Shown here one piece after another: positions 27,298-37,454 of a DNA stretch of 64,000 bases. Numbering within the stretch: position 1 is the first letter of the stretch; the number at the start of each line of letters is the position of its first letter. The position numbers and the translations under genes are program-made. This DNA is from Chlorogloeopsis sp. ULAP01 (GTDB lineage: Bacteria > Cyanobacteriota > Cyanobacteriia > Cyanobacteriales > Nostocaceae). The stretch lies in NCBI RefSeq assembly GCF_030381805.1, contig NZ_JAUDRH010000004.1, positions 124,001 through 188,000 on the forward strand. The letters are read 5' to 3'. The notes beneath the pieces were generated by a model, which was not told the DNA's origin, did not search any database, and saw only the letters and a list, made by a program, of their open reading frames with translations.

Positions 27298-28227
27298 ATG
27301 CCAAGGAGCTATGGTGTGGAAAACAATAAGTCGTTTATCTGGCCGCAGGGAATATTACTTGCACTTATAGCCTTAAGTGGCAGCTTGAGCCTTGGCTTAA
27401 TTGTGCCTATGAGTCTAAAAAGTTTTAATGTTGAAACAACCAATGCAATAGATTTTAAGGATGTAGAAATCAAAGGAGGAACTCAAGCGCGGCTCAATCA
27501 ATTCAAGTTGGCAATGCTGACAAGTTGGCAACAACAAGCAAGAGTAAAAGGCTTATCCTATAATATACCAGCACGCTTCCAAGGAGTGATAGTTAACCGA
27601 GTAAAACTTGCTCCAAATCAAAAAGTAATCGCTCTTACCTTTGATGATGGCCCGTGGCCTGAGTACACTGCAAAAATACTAAATATACTCAGAGAAAATA
27701 ATATTAAGTCCACGTTTTTTGTTGTTGGGCAAATGCTAAAGACTTATCCCGAATTAGGCAAACAAATTGTGGCAGAAGGGCATGTAATTGGTAACCACAC
27801 TTGGCATCACTGGTATCACTTCTTTAACCAACAAGCTGCTGCTTTTGAAATTGATCGGACATCGGACTTAATTTATGAATTAACAGGAGCAAGAACAAAT
27901 CTGTTTCGGCCGCCTGGTGGAATACTGCATAATGGCTTGGCTGCTTATGCTAGAGGTAAAAAGTATACAGTAGTAATGTGGTCAGCTGACTCGGTAGACT
28001 ACAGAAGCCCTTCTGCGTCTGTTTTGACTAATAGAGTGCTAAAACAGGGATCTCCTGGTGGTATTGTGCTAATGCATGATGGTGGTGGTAATCGTTCCCA
28101 TACTGTAGCAGCCTTGCCACAAATTATTAGTAAATTTAAGCAGCAAGGCTATAGGTTTGTTACTATTCCAGAGCTGTTTGAATTGCAGGAACAAGACGAA
28201 AAGATGATTGCAAATACTAACAAGTAG
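27298..28227 (+). CDS. Polysaccharide deacetylase (NodB homology, CE4)
   Basis: Protein of 309 residues with an N-terminal membrane anchor (about 16-40) and a periplasmic NodB domain (about 105-300). All CE4 motifs are present: LTFDDGPWP (catalytic base and metal Asp116/117), NHTWHH (metal His167 and His171), RPPGG (Arg204), SADSVDY (Asp231) and LMHD (His260). It would remove N-acetyl groups from peptidoglycan or an extracellular amino-sugar polymer in a metal-dependent way. Its location just beyond the GT-C cluster suggests a shared role in envelope glycan modification, which is inference. Confidence 0.9.
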   Translation: MPRSYGVENNKSFIWPQGILLALIALSGSLSLGLIVPMSLKSFNVETTNAIDFKDVEIKGGTQARLNQFKLAMLTSWQQQARVKGLSYNIPARFQGVIVNRVKLAPNQKVIALTFDDGPWPEYTAKILNILRENNIKSTFFVVGQMLKTYPELGKQIVAEGHVIGNHTWHHWYHFFNQQAAAFEIDRTSDLIYELTGARTNLFRPPGGILHNGLAAYARGKKYTVVMWSADSVDYRSPSASVLTNRVLKQGSPGGIVLMHDGGGNRSHTVAALPQIISKFKQQGYRFVTIPELFELQEQDEKMIANTNK

Positions 28228-28328
28228 TAAGAAATTATTTAGCAGTTACTAATTCACTAGTGTCTAATTTTATGTTTTTGAGTTATTAAAACTTTTGCAC
28301 TCATTTTATTGTCTAATAAATCAACTAC

Positions 28329-28369
28329 AGATGGACACAGATAAACATAGATAAAATCTGTGTCCATCT
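28329..28369. repeat. Hairpin repeat downstream of the deacetylase
   Basis: AGATGGACACAGAT and ATCTGTGTCCATCT form a perfect 14-bp stem around a 13-base loop. No long T run follows, so it may be a dispersed hairpin repeat that also acts as a weak terminator. Confidence 0.6.
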
Positions 28370-28543
28370 ATGGTTGTCATTAACCTAGAGTTTATACCGA
28401 TTCAAAAAAACGTTTGCAACACATTCTGATCTATAGAAGTGCCATGGCATATCTCTACAATGTCTCTTTGTCGCATTCTTTTTTCAAATTGGTATTAGTT
28501 TTTGCAAGAGACTTATTACAAAAATCTAACTGAGAAGATACAA

Positions 28544-28579
28544 TGCAAAATCCAGAATAAAACACTTCTGGATTTTGCA
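28544..28579 (-). terminator. Hairpin terminator of glutamate synthase
   Basis: TGCAAAATCCAGAA and TTCTGGATTTTGCA form a perfect 14-bp stem with an 8-base loop, starting 14 bases after the stop codon of the leftward gene. The T tract on the minus strand is weak (TTGTATCTT), so termination strength is uncertain. Confidence 0.65.
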
Positions 28580-28592
28580 TTTTCCCTCACAA

Positions 28593-31500
28593 CTAAACAG
28601 GACTTAATTGCTTTTCTTGGTGAGAATTAGCTTCAGGACTATCGGCTTCAGAAGGTGGAACCATTTGCCAGAACTTGGGTAAGAACTCTTGCCAATTTTC
28701 CAGAATCATCTTCGCTTTCGCCGAGCCAGTTCGCTGTGCATGGGCTGCAATTAAATCTTTTAGTTGCTTTTCGCCGGCACCTGTAACGACTCGCTGAATC
28801 GTGACAATTTCCCGGTTAACTAAATCAGAGAAATTACCATCTTCATCTAAAAAGTAACCAATTCCACCAGTCATACCAGCGCCTACATTGCGTCCAACTT
28901 TGCCGAGAACGACAACTACACCACCAGTCATGTACTCACAGCAATGATCGCCTGCTCCTTCAATTACTGCTGTACCTTTAGAGTTACGCACGGCAAAGCG
29001 TTCTCCGGCTAAACCGTTGGCAAATAACACACCACCAGTTGCACCATACAGGCAGGTATTGCCAATAATTACATTTTGTGCTGGATCGTAGGTGGCATCC
29101 ACAGGTGGCTTAATAATGATTTCACCACCATTCATACCCTTACCTACGTAATCGTTTGCTTCTCCTTCTAAGGTAAGAATCATGCTAGGCAGGTTGAAAG
29201 CTCCGAAGCTTTGTCCGACACTACCTTTGAAGTTGAGGTTAATTTGCCCTTCAAAGCCATTGTCACCATATTGGGAAGCGATCGCTCCTGCTATACGTGT
29301 GCCAATTGTTCTGTCAGTGTTTACAACCTCTACCGTCTTAGTTACGGCTGACTGGTTGGTGATCGCAGCTTTGATGTCGGGATCTGCAAGCAACTGCTCG
29401 TCTAAAACAAAGCCGTTGCTGTGAACTTCTTCATGCGCTAACCAACTGCGGTTTTCTCTGGTATCTGGCAGCTGAAGTATGCAGCCGAGATTCAATGATT
29501 GAGTTTTGGCAAGCTTTGCCTCTGCTCGTGTTGTCAATAAATCCGCACGTCCAACTACTTCTGATAGTGAACGGTAACCCAAATGTGCCAACAGACTACG
29601 CACTTCTTCGGCAACAAAATAGAAGAAATTGACAACGTGTTCCGGCATCCCCGTGAACCGCTTGCGCAAGTCTTCTCTTTGAGAAGCAACACCGACTGGG
29701 CAATTATTGGTGTGGCAGATCCGCGCCATGATACAACCTTCCGCAATCATGGCAATCGAGCCAAAGCCGAATTCTTCTGCCCCCATTAATGCGCCCATCA
29801 GCACATCCCAACCACTCTTGATGCCACCATCGACGCGCAAAACGACGCGATCGCGCAGGCTGTTTTCCATCAAGACGCGATGCACTTCAGTTAAACCGAG
29901 TTCCCACGGTGAACCTGCATGTTTAATTGAACTTAAAGGTGAAGCACCCGTACCGCCATCATGTCCAGAAATTTGGATGATATCGGCATTTGCTTTTGCT
30001 ACACCCGCCGCGATCGTACCGATACCAATTTCAGCAACTAACTTCACCGACACCTGTGCTTTCGGGTTAATTTGATGCAAGTCAAAAATTAGCTGTGCTA
30101 GATCTTCAATCGAATAGATGTCGTGGTGAGGTGGTGGCGAAATCAAGGTGACACCGGGTTTTGAGCGCCGCAACATGGCAATGTAGGGACTAACCTTTTT
30201 ACCTGGTAATTGTCCGCCTTCGCCTGGTTTTGCACCTTGAGCAATTTTAATTTCAATTTGCTTGGCACTCATCAGATACTCTGGTGTTACACCAAAGCGT
30301 CCCGATGCTACTTGCTTGATGGCACTAGAAGCAGTATCGCCGTTTCGCAATCCATTTAGGTGAGATAGAGTAGGCGAGTGTCCAGCTTCATCTACATCAT
30401 TCAAGATCGTAAAACGTACCGGATCTTCTCCACCTTCGCCAGAGTTGGATTTACCACCAATGCGGTTCATGGCAATAGCTAGGGTTTCGTGAGCTTCCCG
30501 CGACAAGGCACCCAAAGACATACCACCAGTGCAGAAGCGCTTGACAATCTCGCTTACCGATTCGACTTCTTCAATAGGTATGCTTGGGCGATCGCTTTGG
30601 AAATCCAACAAATCTCGCAAGGCAGTTATCGGTCTATCTTGTAAGTACTTCTTGTAAACTGCATAGTGGTCGTATTTCTTGCCATCAACTGCCTTATGCA
30701 GTGCTTTTGCCAGTTCGGGACTGTTCATGTGGTATTCACCACCAGGGCGGTACTGCACAAAGCCCAGGTTTTCTAGCTTTTTGAGGTTTAGTTCTGGGAA
30801 AGCTTTACTGTGGATACACAATACTTCTTGTGCCAACTCGCTCACACTCAAACCGCCAACGCGGGAAGTTGTGCCAGAAAATCCCAGTTCTAACAAATCT
30901 TTACCAATGCCGATCGCTTCAAAAATTTGCGCGGCTTGATAACTAGAAAGCAATGAAATTCCCATCTTGGAGAGAATTTTTAGCAATCCACCCTCTACTG
31001 CCTGACGATAGTTGTCGATCGCTTGCTCTAGGGTGAGGGCAGTAATTTTACCCCGTTCCATAAACTGTTGCGTCTTGGGATCTGTCCACCAATCACGCAC
31101 CGTCTCTAGAGCCATATACGGACAAACCGCAGCAGCTCCGTAGCCAATCAAGCAAGCAAAGTGATGGGTACTCCAGCATTGAGCCGTATCTATTAATAGA
31201 GATGCTTTCGTCCGCAGCCCTTGATGAATTAGGTAATGGTGTACAGCGCCCACCGCCAACAGGGGAGGAATGTAGCTGTTTTCTGTACTGATGCCTGCAC
31301 CAGTGCGATCGCTAAGAATTAAAATTTTTGCACCCGCCCGTACTGATTCGGCAGCCTGTGCTTGCAATCTCTCGACTGCGGCTTGCAAACCTTCCGGCCC
31401 AGATGCTATTTCAAATAGTGTTGGCAACTCAGCCGTTGCAAAGCCAGATGTCTTAATAGCTTCTAGTTCCGCTTCCGTCAGTACTGGCGAATCCAGTTTT

Positions 31501-33314
31501 AGCCTCCGAGCATAATCTGGCTTGACATTTAATAAGTTGCCCTTTTCACCCAGTTCAACTTTCAAAGACATCACCAATTTTTCCCGCAAGGGGTCAATTG
31601 CCGGGTTTGTGACTTGAGCAAAGCGCTGTTTGAAATAGTCGTAAAGTAGGTGCGGTTTTTCTGACAGGATTGCTAAGGGAATATCATCACCCATGCAAAA
31701 AGTCGCCTCTTTACCTTCCATCGCCATTGGCTGAATCACCATTTCCACATCTTCTGTGGTGTAGCCAAAGGCTACTTGCTGGCGTAGCAGAGTTTGTCTG
31801 TCACTGCTATTGGTTGTCTGGAGTCCATTACCGTTGTCATTGGTTATTAGTCCATTCCCATTAGTCATCTGTCCTTTGCCATTTGCTAATGACGAATGAC
31901 TAATTACTGAGGACTTAATTTCTTGGCGGTACTGTCGCAACCACTCCCCATAAGGATGCTTTTTCGCAATGCGCTGCTTAATCTCCCAATTTTTCAGCAC
32001 CTCATGAGTTTCCAAATCCACGGCAATCATTTGCCCTGGCCCTAGTCTGCCTTTTTCAATAATATTGGCTTCCGGCAATTGCACCACACCCGCTTCTGAA
32101 GCAACAATGATGTAATCATCCTTGGTAATGCAGTAGCGAGCCGGTCTTAAACCATTGCGATCTAGGGTTGCTCCAACCTTCAGCCCATCGCCGAATACCA
32201 AAAGTGCTGGGCCATCCCACGCTTCTTGCAACCCGCTATAGTATTCGTAGAAATCGATAATTTCTGGGTAATTATGCAATTGGGGCTGGTTTTGGTAAGC
32301 CTCTGGCACCATAATCATTAAGGCTTCCAAGGGACTGCGCCCGGAGCGTACCAGTAACTCAAATACGTTATCTAAAGTAGCGGAGTCACTATTATCAATA
32401 TGGACAAAGGGCTTGAATTCTTGGATGCGATCACCCCAAACCGGATGTTCTAAACTTGCTTCTCGCGCCGTCATCCAGTTAATATTACCCAATAACGTAT
32501 TGATTTCGCCGTTATGTCCCAACAATCGCATTGGCTGTGCCAAAGGCCATTTGGGCATGGTGTTAGTACTAAAGCGACGATGATATACAGCAAAAGCACT
32601 TTTATAAGCTGGATTTTGTAAATCGCGATAAAATTCTCCCAAGACTGCCGAGCGCACCATGCCTTTGTAAACAATTGTGCGGCTAGACAGAGAACAAACA
32701 TATAGTTCTTCTGACCAATCTTGATTTAAAGCGCGGATTGCTTTAAAGATTCTACGGCGGGTAATATACAGTTGCCGTTCGAGTTCATCACCGCTTTTAT
32801 TTTGTGAGGCAACAAAAACTTGTTCGATTTGAGGCTGATTTTCTCTAGCTTGTACCCCCAGTAAATCTGGCTGTACAGGTACTACTCGCCAACCTAATAA
32901 AGTCAAATTTTCTTCAGCTGCTATCTGTTCAATCGTTACCTTCGCTGTTTGCGCTGCTTGTGGATTTTGCGGTAAAAAAATCATTCCTACAGCTACGTTG
33001 CTATTCCCAGAAAGTTGTATTCCTCGTGCCACAAAATCTTGTTGAAACAACTCCCACGGAATTGCGGTTAAAATTCCTGCACCATCACCAGAGTCGCGAT
33101 CAGCACTACAACCACCCCGGTGTTCCAAACATGTCAAAGCTGAGAGAGCTTTGGTGACAATTTCATGACTGGCATAATTTTGACGATGGGCAATAAAACC
33201 TACACCACAGGCATCTCTTTCTTCTACGAGCCATCTTTGCCCTGGATAAGTATCATTTGAGGAATTATCTGCAAGTCTTATTTTCTGGTCTTGATGCATC
33301 GGTTTTTTATTCAT
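28593..33314 (-). CDS. Glutamate synthase large chain, probably ferredoxin-dependent
   Basis: Protein of 1573 residues that converts 2-oxoglutarate and glutamine to two glutamates, the second step of ammonium assimilation. The class II glutaminase domain begins at Cys36 (DACGVGFIAH) after a 35-residue propeptide. The central and FMN-binding synthase domains follow, with the [3Fe-4S] cysteines at 1194, 1200 and 1205 (CIMARICHTNNCPVG). A C-terminal beta-helix domain is rich in glycine repeats (GEIIIKPP, GNTCLYGATGG). No small NADPH-binding subunit gene is adjacent, which favours the ferredoxin-dependent enzyme (glsF/gltS), although gltB is not excluded. Residues about 468-505 form an N/G/T/S-rich insert whose DNA resembles intergenic heptamer repeats. 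Confidence 0.93.
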   Translation of the reverse strand: MNKKPMHQDQKIRLADNSSNDTYPGQRWLVEERDACGVGFIAHRQNYASHEIVTKALSALTCLEHRGGCSADRDSGDGAGILTAIPWELFQQDFVARGIQLSGNSNVAVGMIFLPQNPQAAQTAKVTIEQIAAEENLTLLGWRVVPVQPDLLGVQARENQPQIEQVFVASQNKSGDELERQLYITRRRIFKAIRALNQDWSEELYVCSLSSRTIVYKGMVRSAVLGEFYRDLQNPAYKSAFAVYHRRFSTNTMPKWPLAQPMRLLGHNGEINTLLGNINWMTAREASLEHPVWGDRIQEFKPFVHIDNSDSATLDNVFELLVRSGRSPLEALMIMVPEAYQNQPQLHNYPEIIDFYEYYSGLQEAWDGPALLVFGDGLKVGATLDRNGLRPARYCITKDDYIIVASEAGVVQLPEANIIEKGRLGPGQMIAVDLETHEVLKNWEIKQRIAKKHPYGEWLRQYRQEIKSSVISHSSLANGKGQMTNGNGLITNDNGNGLQTTNSSDRQTLLRQQVAFGYTTEDVEMVIQPMAMEGKEATFCMGDDIPLAILSEKPHLLYDYFKQRFAQVTNPAIDPLREKLVMSLKVELGEKGNLLNVKPDYARRLKLDSPVLTEAELEAIKTSGFATAELPTLFEIASGPEGLQAAVERLQAQAAESVRAGAKILILSDRTGAGISTENSYIPPLLAVGAVHHYLIHQGLRTKASLLIDTAQCWSTHHFACLIGYGAAAVCPYMALETVRDWWTDPKTQQFMERGKITALTLEQAIDNYRQAVEGGLLKILSKMGISLLSSYQAAQIFEAIGIGKDLLELGFSGTTSRVGGLSVSELAQEVLCIHSKAFPELNLKKLENLGFVQYRPGGEYHMNSPELAKALHKAVDGKKYDHYAVYKKYLQDRPITALRDLLDFQSDRPSIPIEEVESVSEIVKRFCTGGMSLGALSREAHETLAIAMNRIGGKSNSGEGGEDPVRFTILNDVDEAGHSPTLSHLNGLRNGDTASSAIKQVASGRFGVTPEYLMSAKQIEIKIAQGAKPGEGGQLPGKKVSPYIAMLRRSKPGVTLISPPPHHDIYSIEDLAQLIFDLHQINPKAQVSVKLVAEIGIGTIAAGVAKANADIIQISGHDGGTGASPLSSIKHAGSPWELGLTEVHRVLMENSLRDRVVLRVDGGIKSGWDVLMGALMGAEEFGFGSIAMIAEGCIMARICHTNNCPVGVASQREDLRKRFTGMPEHVVNFFYFVAEEVRSLLAHLGYRSLSEVVGRADLLTTRAEAKLAKTQSLNLGCILQLPDTRENRSWLAHEEVHSNGFVLDEQLLADPDIKAAITNQSAVTKTVEVVNTDRTIGTRIAGAIASQYGDNGFEGQINLNFKGSVGQSFGAFNLPSMILTLEGEANDYVGKGMNGGEIIIKPPVDATYDPAQNVIIGNTCLYGATGGVLFANGLAGERFAVRNSKGTAVIEGAGDHCCEYMTGGVVVVLGKVGRNVGAGMTGGIGYFLDEDGNFSDLVNREIVTIQRVVTGAGEKQLKDLIAAHAQRTGSAKAKMILENWQEFLPKFWQMVPPSEADSPEANSHQEKQLSPV

Positions 33315-34066
33315 ACACTATCCCTGTCATCTTGAGTAAAGAATTTTGTCGCTAAGTAGCGAGGAAATTTCTAAATGGACAAATTGAAAACACGGAATAA
33401 CGGAAATTTTAGGGAAAAAAAATTTTAACTTCGGTTTTTTAGCTAATACCGTGTTAAAATTGCCGATTTATTTTTATGTATTTATTCTGACTTTTGTTCG
33501 CGTTTGTTCCAAGAGTGTTTTATTTATATCTTGAAGCTATGTACTTTCTCAATTTTCTTTTTCAAAAGCTACATTAAATTCCAGGTATGATGATTTTTGC
33601 TTTACCTGAAACAAAAATCCTATTTGGGACTTCTGTATGTTTTAGGAAACTAAAATTATTCCGAACCCACGCAAAAATCAGCGTATTACACTATATGCCC
33701 ATTTGACAATTCCTAAAAATTTCTCTCGTTACTCTCTAGATTATTACTGTTTAGTCTTTGTCACCTTTTTTGCTACCAGTTAAACTTCATCTAGCGAGCA
33801 AACATCAGGTAACATACGACTTGTCGGAACTCAGCGTGATTTTATGTTGAAATTGCTGCCATAGTTGATTTAACGCTAGTGTGATTTAGCACACTTAATA
33901 GCAGTTTTAATCCTGGTATCATTATCTGTTTGGTTCAACCAGATACAGAAATCCAATATATACATTATCACGTTAGTGTTCACAACTCTGGTCATTATTT
34001 TTTGACATTTAGCAAAGTCGTTAGTTTGTGCAATAGTTGAGAGTTATAAAAAATACTTAGCTACTT
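33315..34066. other. Divergent intergenic region, nothing firmly recognised
   Basis: About 750 bases between divergent glutamate synthase and the NAGPA-domain gene. Promoters of both must lie here. I looked for an NtcA site (GTA-N8-TAC) and found none I would defend. Confidence 0.4.
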
Positions 34067-36175
34067 ATGGTAAAAATGTCGAATTTTTGCCGACAATACC
34101 GCAGTGCTATTGAAGAAAAGAGCAATAGCAGATTTATCAAGGTTGTGGTGTCGCCAGTAATTTTTTCAGTACTGTGTTTAACAGCTACTTATGATTATGC
34201 GATCGCCCGTACCAGTCTTGACCGCATTATCCCCAACACATCCCTATTTCCTAAAAAACAGAAATTAGAAGTTAGGGTGGCACAATCCTCAACTGGTGTA
34301 AAGCAAATACCAGGATCGAGTCCAAGACCGCCTGCACCTCCTATAAAGACAGGGGTAAGATCCTATGGTAATCAAATTTCTCTTAATGGTCGAATCTCAT
34401 CAGGAGGATGGTTGCAGCAACGCACCTCAAAAGGTCAAATCACCACTCTTGTTAGTGATGGCGCACTCAGGCAATTGATTGGGGTAGATTTATTAGATAC
34501 CAGCCAGCCAGCCAGACAACCAATCCAATGGTACTCCTCTAACGCAAAGCCGCAGATTTTAAGCAGCTTGTTGACGGGTGGATACCGTTATTTAGACATT
34601 AGCCGTTTTGCAAACACCTTTGGTTGGCAGATGCAAGTCCAAGGTAAAACCTTGGTACTTTCCACACCTAGCGCAAAAATTACAAATATTAACCAAGGAA
34701 AGCATGAGTTTGGCGATCGCATCGTTCTCAACTTAGATAGTCCTACTCCATGGCAAATTGCTCAAGGTTTACCAGTCAAGACCAATCAACCTCTATCCGA
34801 CGATCCGAATAGCCCAGTTGTTACACCTTCCTCTCCAACCACCAGAGAGTGGACAATTACTTTAGATGGTATTGCCACTCCAGATTTAATTCAGCGCTAT
34901 ACACCATCTCTACCTCTTCCCTTCTCATCTCCAGAAAACCAATTAAAACAACAGGTGCCAGGGATTGAGCAACAACCGTCTCAGCCACCAGCACTCCCCC
35001 CACTGATTAAGCAAGTAGAGGTAGTTAAAAATCAAACTATTGTTCGTCTGGAAGTTCCCCTGGGTTTAGCCCCTTTGGTTAGTACTTTACCTAACCCCAA
35101 TCGTCTAGTCATTGACATTCGACCAGATGCACTTTTACAACGTTCAATTAGTTGGGCTTCAGGATTGCGCTGGCAACAGCAATTTATGAACTTAGGTCAA
35201 GAACGCTTTCCTGTTGTTTGGTTAGATGTTAACCCTCGCACCGTTGGGTTAAAACTCAAACCTATTGTGACAAATTCCGATACCCTTGTTGGCACTGCTC
35301 CTTTAATTCAAACAGCACAAAAGTATGTAGCAGTAGCAGCAATTAACGGTGGTTATTTTAACCGCAATAACAAATTACCTTTGGGTGCGATTCGTCGGGA
35401 TAATCAGTGGTTGTCTAGCCCAATTTTGAACCGAGGAGCGATCGCCTGGAATGATTCTGGGCAATTTTATATGGGTCGTCTGGTTCTGCAAGAATCTTTA
35501 ATCGGCTTAAATAATCTAAAATTACCGATTTTGACTCTCAATAGTGGCTACGTCCAAAGTGGCATTGCCCGTTACACTCCTACTTGGGGAGCAAATTATA
35601 CTCCTCTAACAGACAACGAAATTATTATCGTTGTTCAAAAAAACCAAGTTACAGCTCAATTACCAAGTCTTAAAGCAGGACAAACTGCTATTCCTATTCC
35701 TCAAGATGGATATCTGCTTACTTTACGCGGCAGTAGTGTTAGTAATGCCTCAGTTTTACCCATCGGCTTTTCAGTGCGTATAGAAAGTTCTGTTTCTCCT
35801 ACTGAATTTAGCCGTTATCCCTATATCTTGGGAGCAGGCCCGCTGCTACTGCAAGATCGCCAAATAGTACTAGATGCCAAAGGCGAAAATTTTAGCAATG
35901 CCTTTATTGCCCAAAAAGCTGTTCGTAGTGCTATCTGTACAACTGCAACAGGCAATCTCATTATTGCTGCTGTGCATAATCGTGTAGGAGGTGCTGGCCC
36001 TACTTTGGCAGAACACGCACAACTTATGCAGCAAATGGGATGTGTTAATGCATTAAATTTAGACGGTGGTAGTTCTACTAGCCTTTATTTAGGAGGACAA
36101 CTTCTTGACCGTTTTCCTAACACAGCTGCTCGTGTCCACAATGGCATAGGAATTTTCTTGCAACCCCGTCCATAA
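34067..36175 (+). CDS. Exported phosphodiester glycosidase (NAGPA) domain protein
   Basis: Protein of 702 residues. An N-terminal hydrophobic segment at about 26-45 is likely to direct export. The first part (about 105-210) resembles a copper-amine-oxidase-N-like or AMIN-type cell-wall-binding region (ISLNGRISSGGWLQ; YRYLDISRFANTFGWQMQ), followed by a proline-rich linker. The C-terminal half is a NAGPA/DUF2233 domain: AAINGGYFNRNNKLPLGAI, GRGAIAWN-like SPILNRGAIAW, ALNLDGGSSTSLY and VHNGIGIFLQPRP. In animals this domain uncovers mannose-6-phosphate; bacterial members are thought to act on envelope glycan phosphodiesters. The substrate here is unknown. It could relate to wall polysaccharide, as does the nearby deacetylase. 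Confidence 0.85.
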   Translation: MVKMSNFCRQYRSAIEEKSNSRFIKVVVSPVIFSVLCLTATYDYAIARTSLDRIIPNTSLFPKKQKLEVRVAQSSTGVKQIPGSSPRPPAPPIKTGVRSYGNQISLNGRISSGGWLQQRTSKGQITTLVSDGALRQLIGVDLLDTSQPARQPIQWYSSNAKPQILSSLLTGGYRYLDISRFANTFGWQMQVQGKTLVLSTPSAKITNINQGKHEFGDRIVLNLDSPTPWQIAQGLPVKTNQPLSDDPNSPVVTPSSPTTREWTITLDGIATPDLIQRYTPSLPLPFSSPENQLKQQVPGIEQQPSQPPALPPLIKQVEVVKNQTIVRLEVPLGLAPLVSTLPNPNRLVIDIRPDALLQRSISWASGLRWQQQFMNLGQERFPVVWLDVNPRTVGLKLKPIVTNSDTLVGTAPLIQTAQKYVAVAAINGGYFNRNNKLPLGAIRRDNQWLSSPILNRGAIAWNDSGQFYMGRLVLQESLIGLNNLKLPILTLNSGYVQSGIARYTPTWGANYTPLTDNEIIIVVQKNQVTAQLPSLKAGQTAIPIPQDGYLLTLRGSSVSNASVLPIGFSVRIESSVSPTEFSRYPYILGAGPLLLQDRQIVLDAKGENFSNAFIAQKAVRSAICTTATGNLIIAAVHNRVGGAGPTLAEHAQLMQQMGCVNALNLDGGSSTSLYLGGQLLDRFPNTAARVHNGIGIFLQPRP

Positions 36176-36179
36176 CGAG

Positions 36180-36250
36180 GACACGGGAACACGGGGAGAC
36201 ACAAAGCACCAGGGGGAGAGGAGATGGGGAGAACTACTAACTACTAACCA
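36180..36250. repeat. Purine-rich repeat tract linked to the TIR element
   Basis: This tract contains GAGGACACGGGGACACGGGG-like units. Its right part, running into the element at 36253, is the exact reverse complement of the bases around 1351-1400 beside element copy 1, so the similarity extends beyond the element itself. Confidence 0.7.
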
Positions 36251-36252
36251 CT

Positions 36253-36320
36253 GTACGGGCGGGTTTAGAAGATAAATTCTCGATTTGAAAGGCAAGATTA
36301 TCAACAAAACCCGCCCCTAC
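36253..36320. repeat. 64-68 bp element with terminal inverted repeats, copy 2 (inverted)
   Basis: Begins GTACGGGCGGGTTT and ends AAACCCGCCCCTAC, giving a nearly perfect terminal inverted repeat of about 14 bases. The interior AGAAGATAAATT and GGCAAGATTATC is the reverse complement of copies 1 and 3. Confidence 0.8.
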
Positions 36321-36536
36321 CAACCACTAACTCTTGACTAATCCCTCTTTTTTAAAGCCAGTAAAAGGTTTGATTTTCCTTAATTAAAGACTTGATATAG
36401 ATACACTAATTCAATCAGTTACATATGACACCTTCACTTGTGATTTTGCTATCTTGGCATAGGATGTATGACTGAATTTTTAAGGTTGCAACATCGCGCC
36501 ATTCATCAATAGTTATTAATAGCACCAAAAGTTTTT

Positions 36537-36974
36537 ATGTCTCAGGAAGTTACTATGGCTCAATATCAAGACACAACGCACGCTAATGCACTGACACTGC
36601 CTCCAAGCGTCACTCCTAGAGGTGTTGCTGCAACTGAGTTGCGTCCTTGGGGTTCTTTTACAGTTTTAGAAGAAGGGCGCGGATACAAAATCAAACGTAT
36701 CGAAGTTAAACCTGGACATCGTCTCAGCCTCCAGATGCACCACCATCGCAGCGAACATTGGATAGTAGTGTCTGGTACAGCTAGAGTCATTTGCGGTGAG
36801 CAAGAAATACTGTTGAGCAACAATCAGTCTACATATGTACCCCAGTGTACGCCTCATCGTTTAGAAAATCCTGGCGTCATACCTTTAGTTTTGATTGAAG
36901 TACAAAACGGAGAATATTTAGGAGAGGATGATATTATTCGTTTCCAAGACGACTATGCTCGTACTGATAGTTAA
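36537..36974 (+). CDS. Mannose-6-phosphate isomerase type II-like cupin
   Basis: Single-domain cupin of 145 residues (139 if translation starts at the ATG at 36555). It corresponds to the C-terminal isomerase domain of bifunctional ManC/AlgA proteins, without the GDP-mannose pyrophosphorylase part. Landmarks are RPWGSFTVLEEGRGYKIKRI, the metal-binding PGHRLSLQMHHHRSEHW, and YVPQCTPHRLENPG. It would interconvert mannose-6-phosphate and fructose-6-phosphate, feeding mannose donors. This would fit the mannosyltransferase-like genes upstream, but the link is inference; many cyanobacteria have this stand-alone cupin. Confidence 0.85.
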   Translation: MSQEVTMAQYQDTTHANALTLPPSVTPRGVAATELRPWGSFTVLEEGRGYKIKRIEVKPGHRLSLQMHHHRSEHWIVVSGTARVICGEQEILLSNNQSTYVPQCTPHRLENPGVIPLVLIEVQNGEYLGEDDIIRFQDDYARTDS

Positions 36975-37117
36975 AGTCGCCCAATACAATTGCTGCTAGA
37001 CATAGCTGCTCAAACACCAGAAGAAAATACACTTAAATCAGACAAATCAAAATTTTCATGTGTTGACCTTAGCCTGTAAGATTTGAGGATAAGGTCTTTA
37101 ATTGTTGTCTAGCAAAT

Positions 37118-37444
37118 TTGATGATTAGTTTGACTCAAGCAGCCAGCAGCGAAATAAAAAGATTGCAGTCTAAGCAAAAGTTAAATCTTTTGTTTAGATT
37201 GGCAGTTAAACACGGTGGTTGTTCCGGTTGGTACTATGATATGTCCTTTGATGAAACAGTAAGACCAGGCGATCGCACCTTTGAATGTAACAGTATTCCA
37301 ATTATCATAGATGCGGAAAGCTGTAATTATTTAAATGGTTCAACCTTGGATTATTCAGAGGATTTAATGGGCGGTGGCTTTCGCTTCTACAATCCCCAAG
37401 CAAGTGCCAGCTGTGGTTGTGGTAATTCTTTTTCTATTAGTTAA
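37118..37444 (+). CDS. HesB/IscA/SufA family iron-sulfur assembly protein
   Basis: A-type carrier of 108 residues involved in iron-sulfur cluster assembly or transfer. It retains the three signature cysteines: Cys34 (HGGCSGW) and Cys99/Cys101 (SCGCGNSFS). The middle segment IPIIIDAESCNYLNGSTLDYSEDLMGGGFRFYNPQA is the usual core, here with an additional cysteine. Which paralogue this represents (IscA-like or SufA-like) cannot be determined. It is followed at once by a repeat mosaic. Confidence 0.9.
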   Translation: MMISLTQAASSEIKRLQSKQKLNLLFRLAVKHGGCSGWYYDMSFDETVRPGDRTFECNSIPIIIDAESCNYLNGSTLDYSEDLMGGGFRFYNPQASASCGCGNSFSIS

Positions 37445-37454
37445 GGGTTAGTAG

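Noticed and set aside
33315..34066. NtcA binding site upstream of glutamate synthase
   Set aside because: No GTA-N8-TAC with a suitably placed -10 box could be identified by eye.
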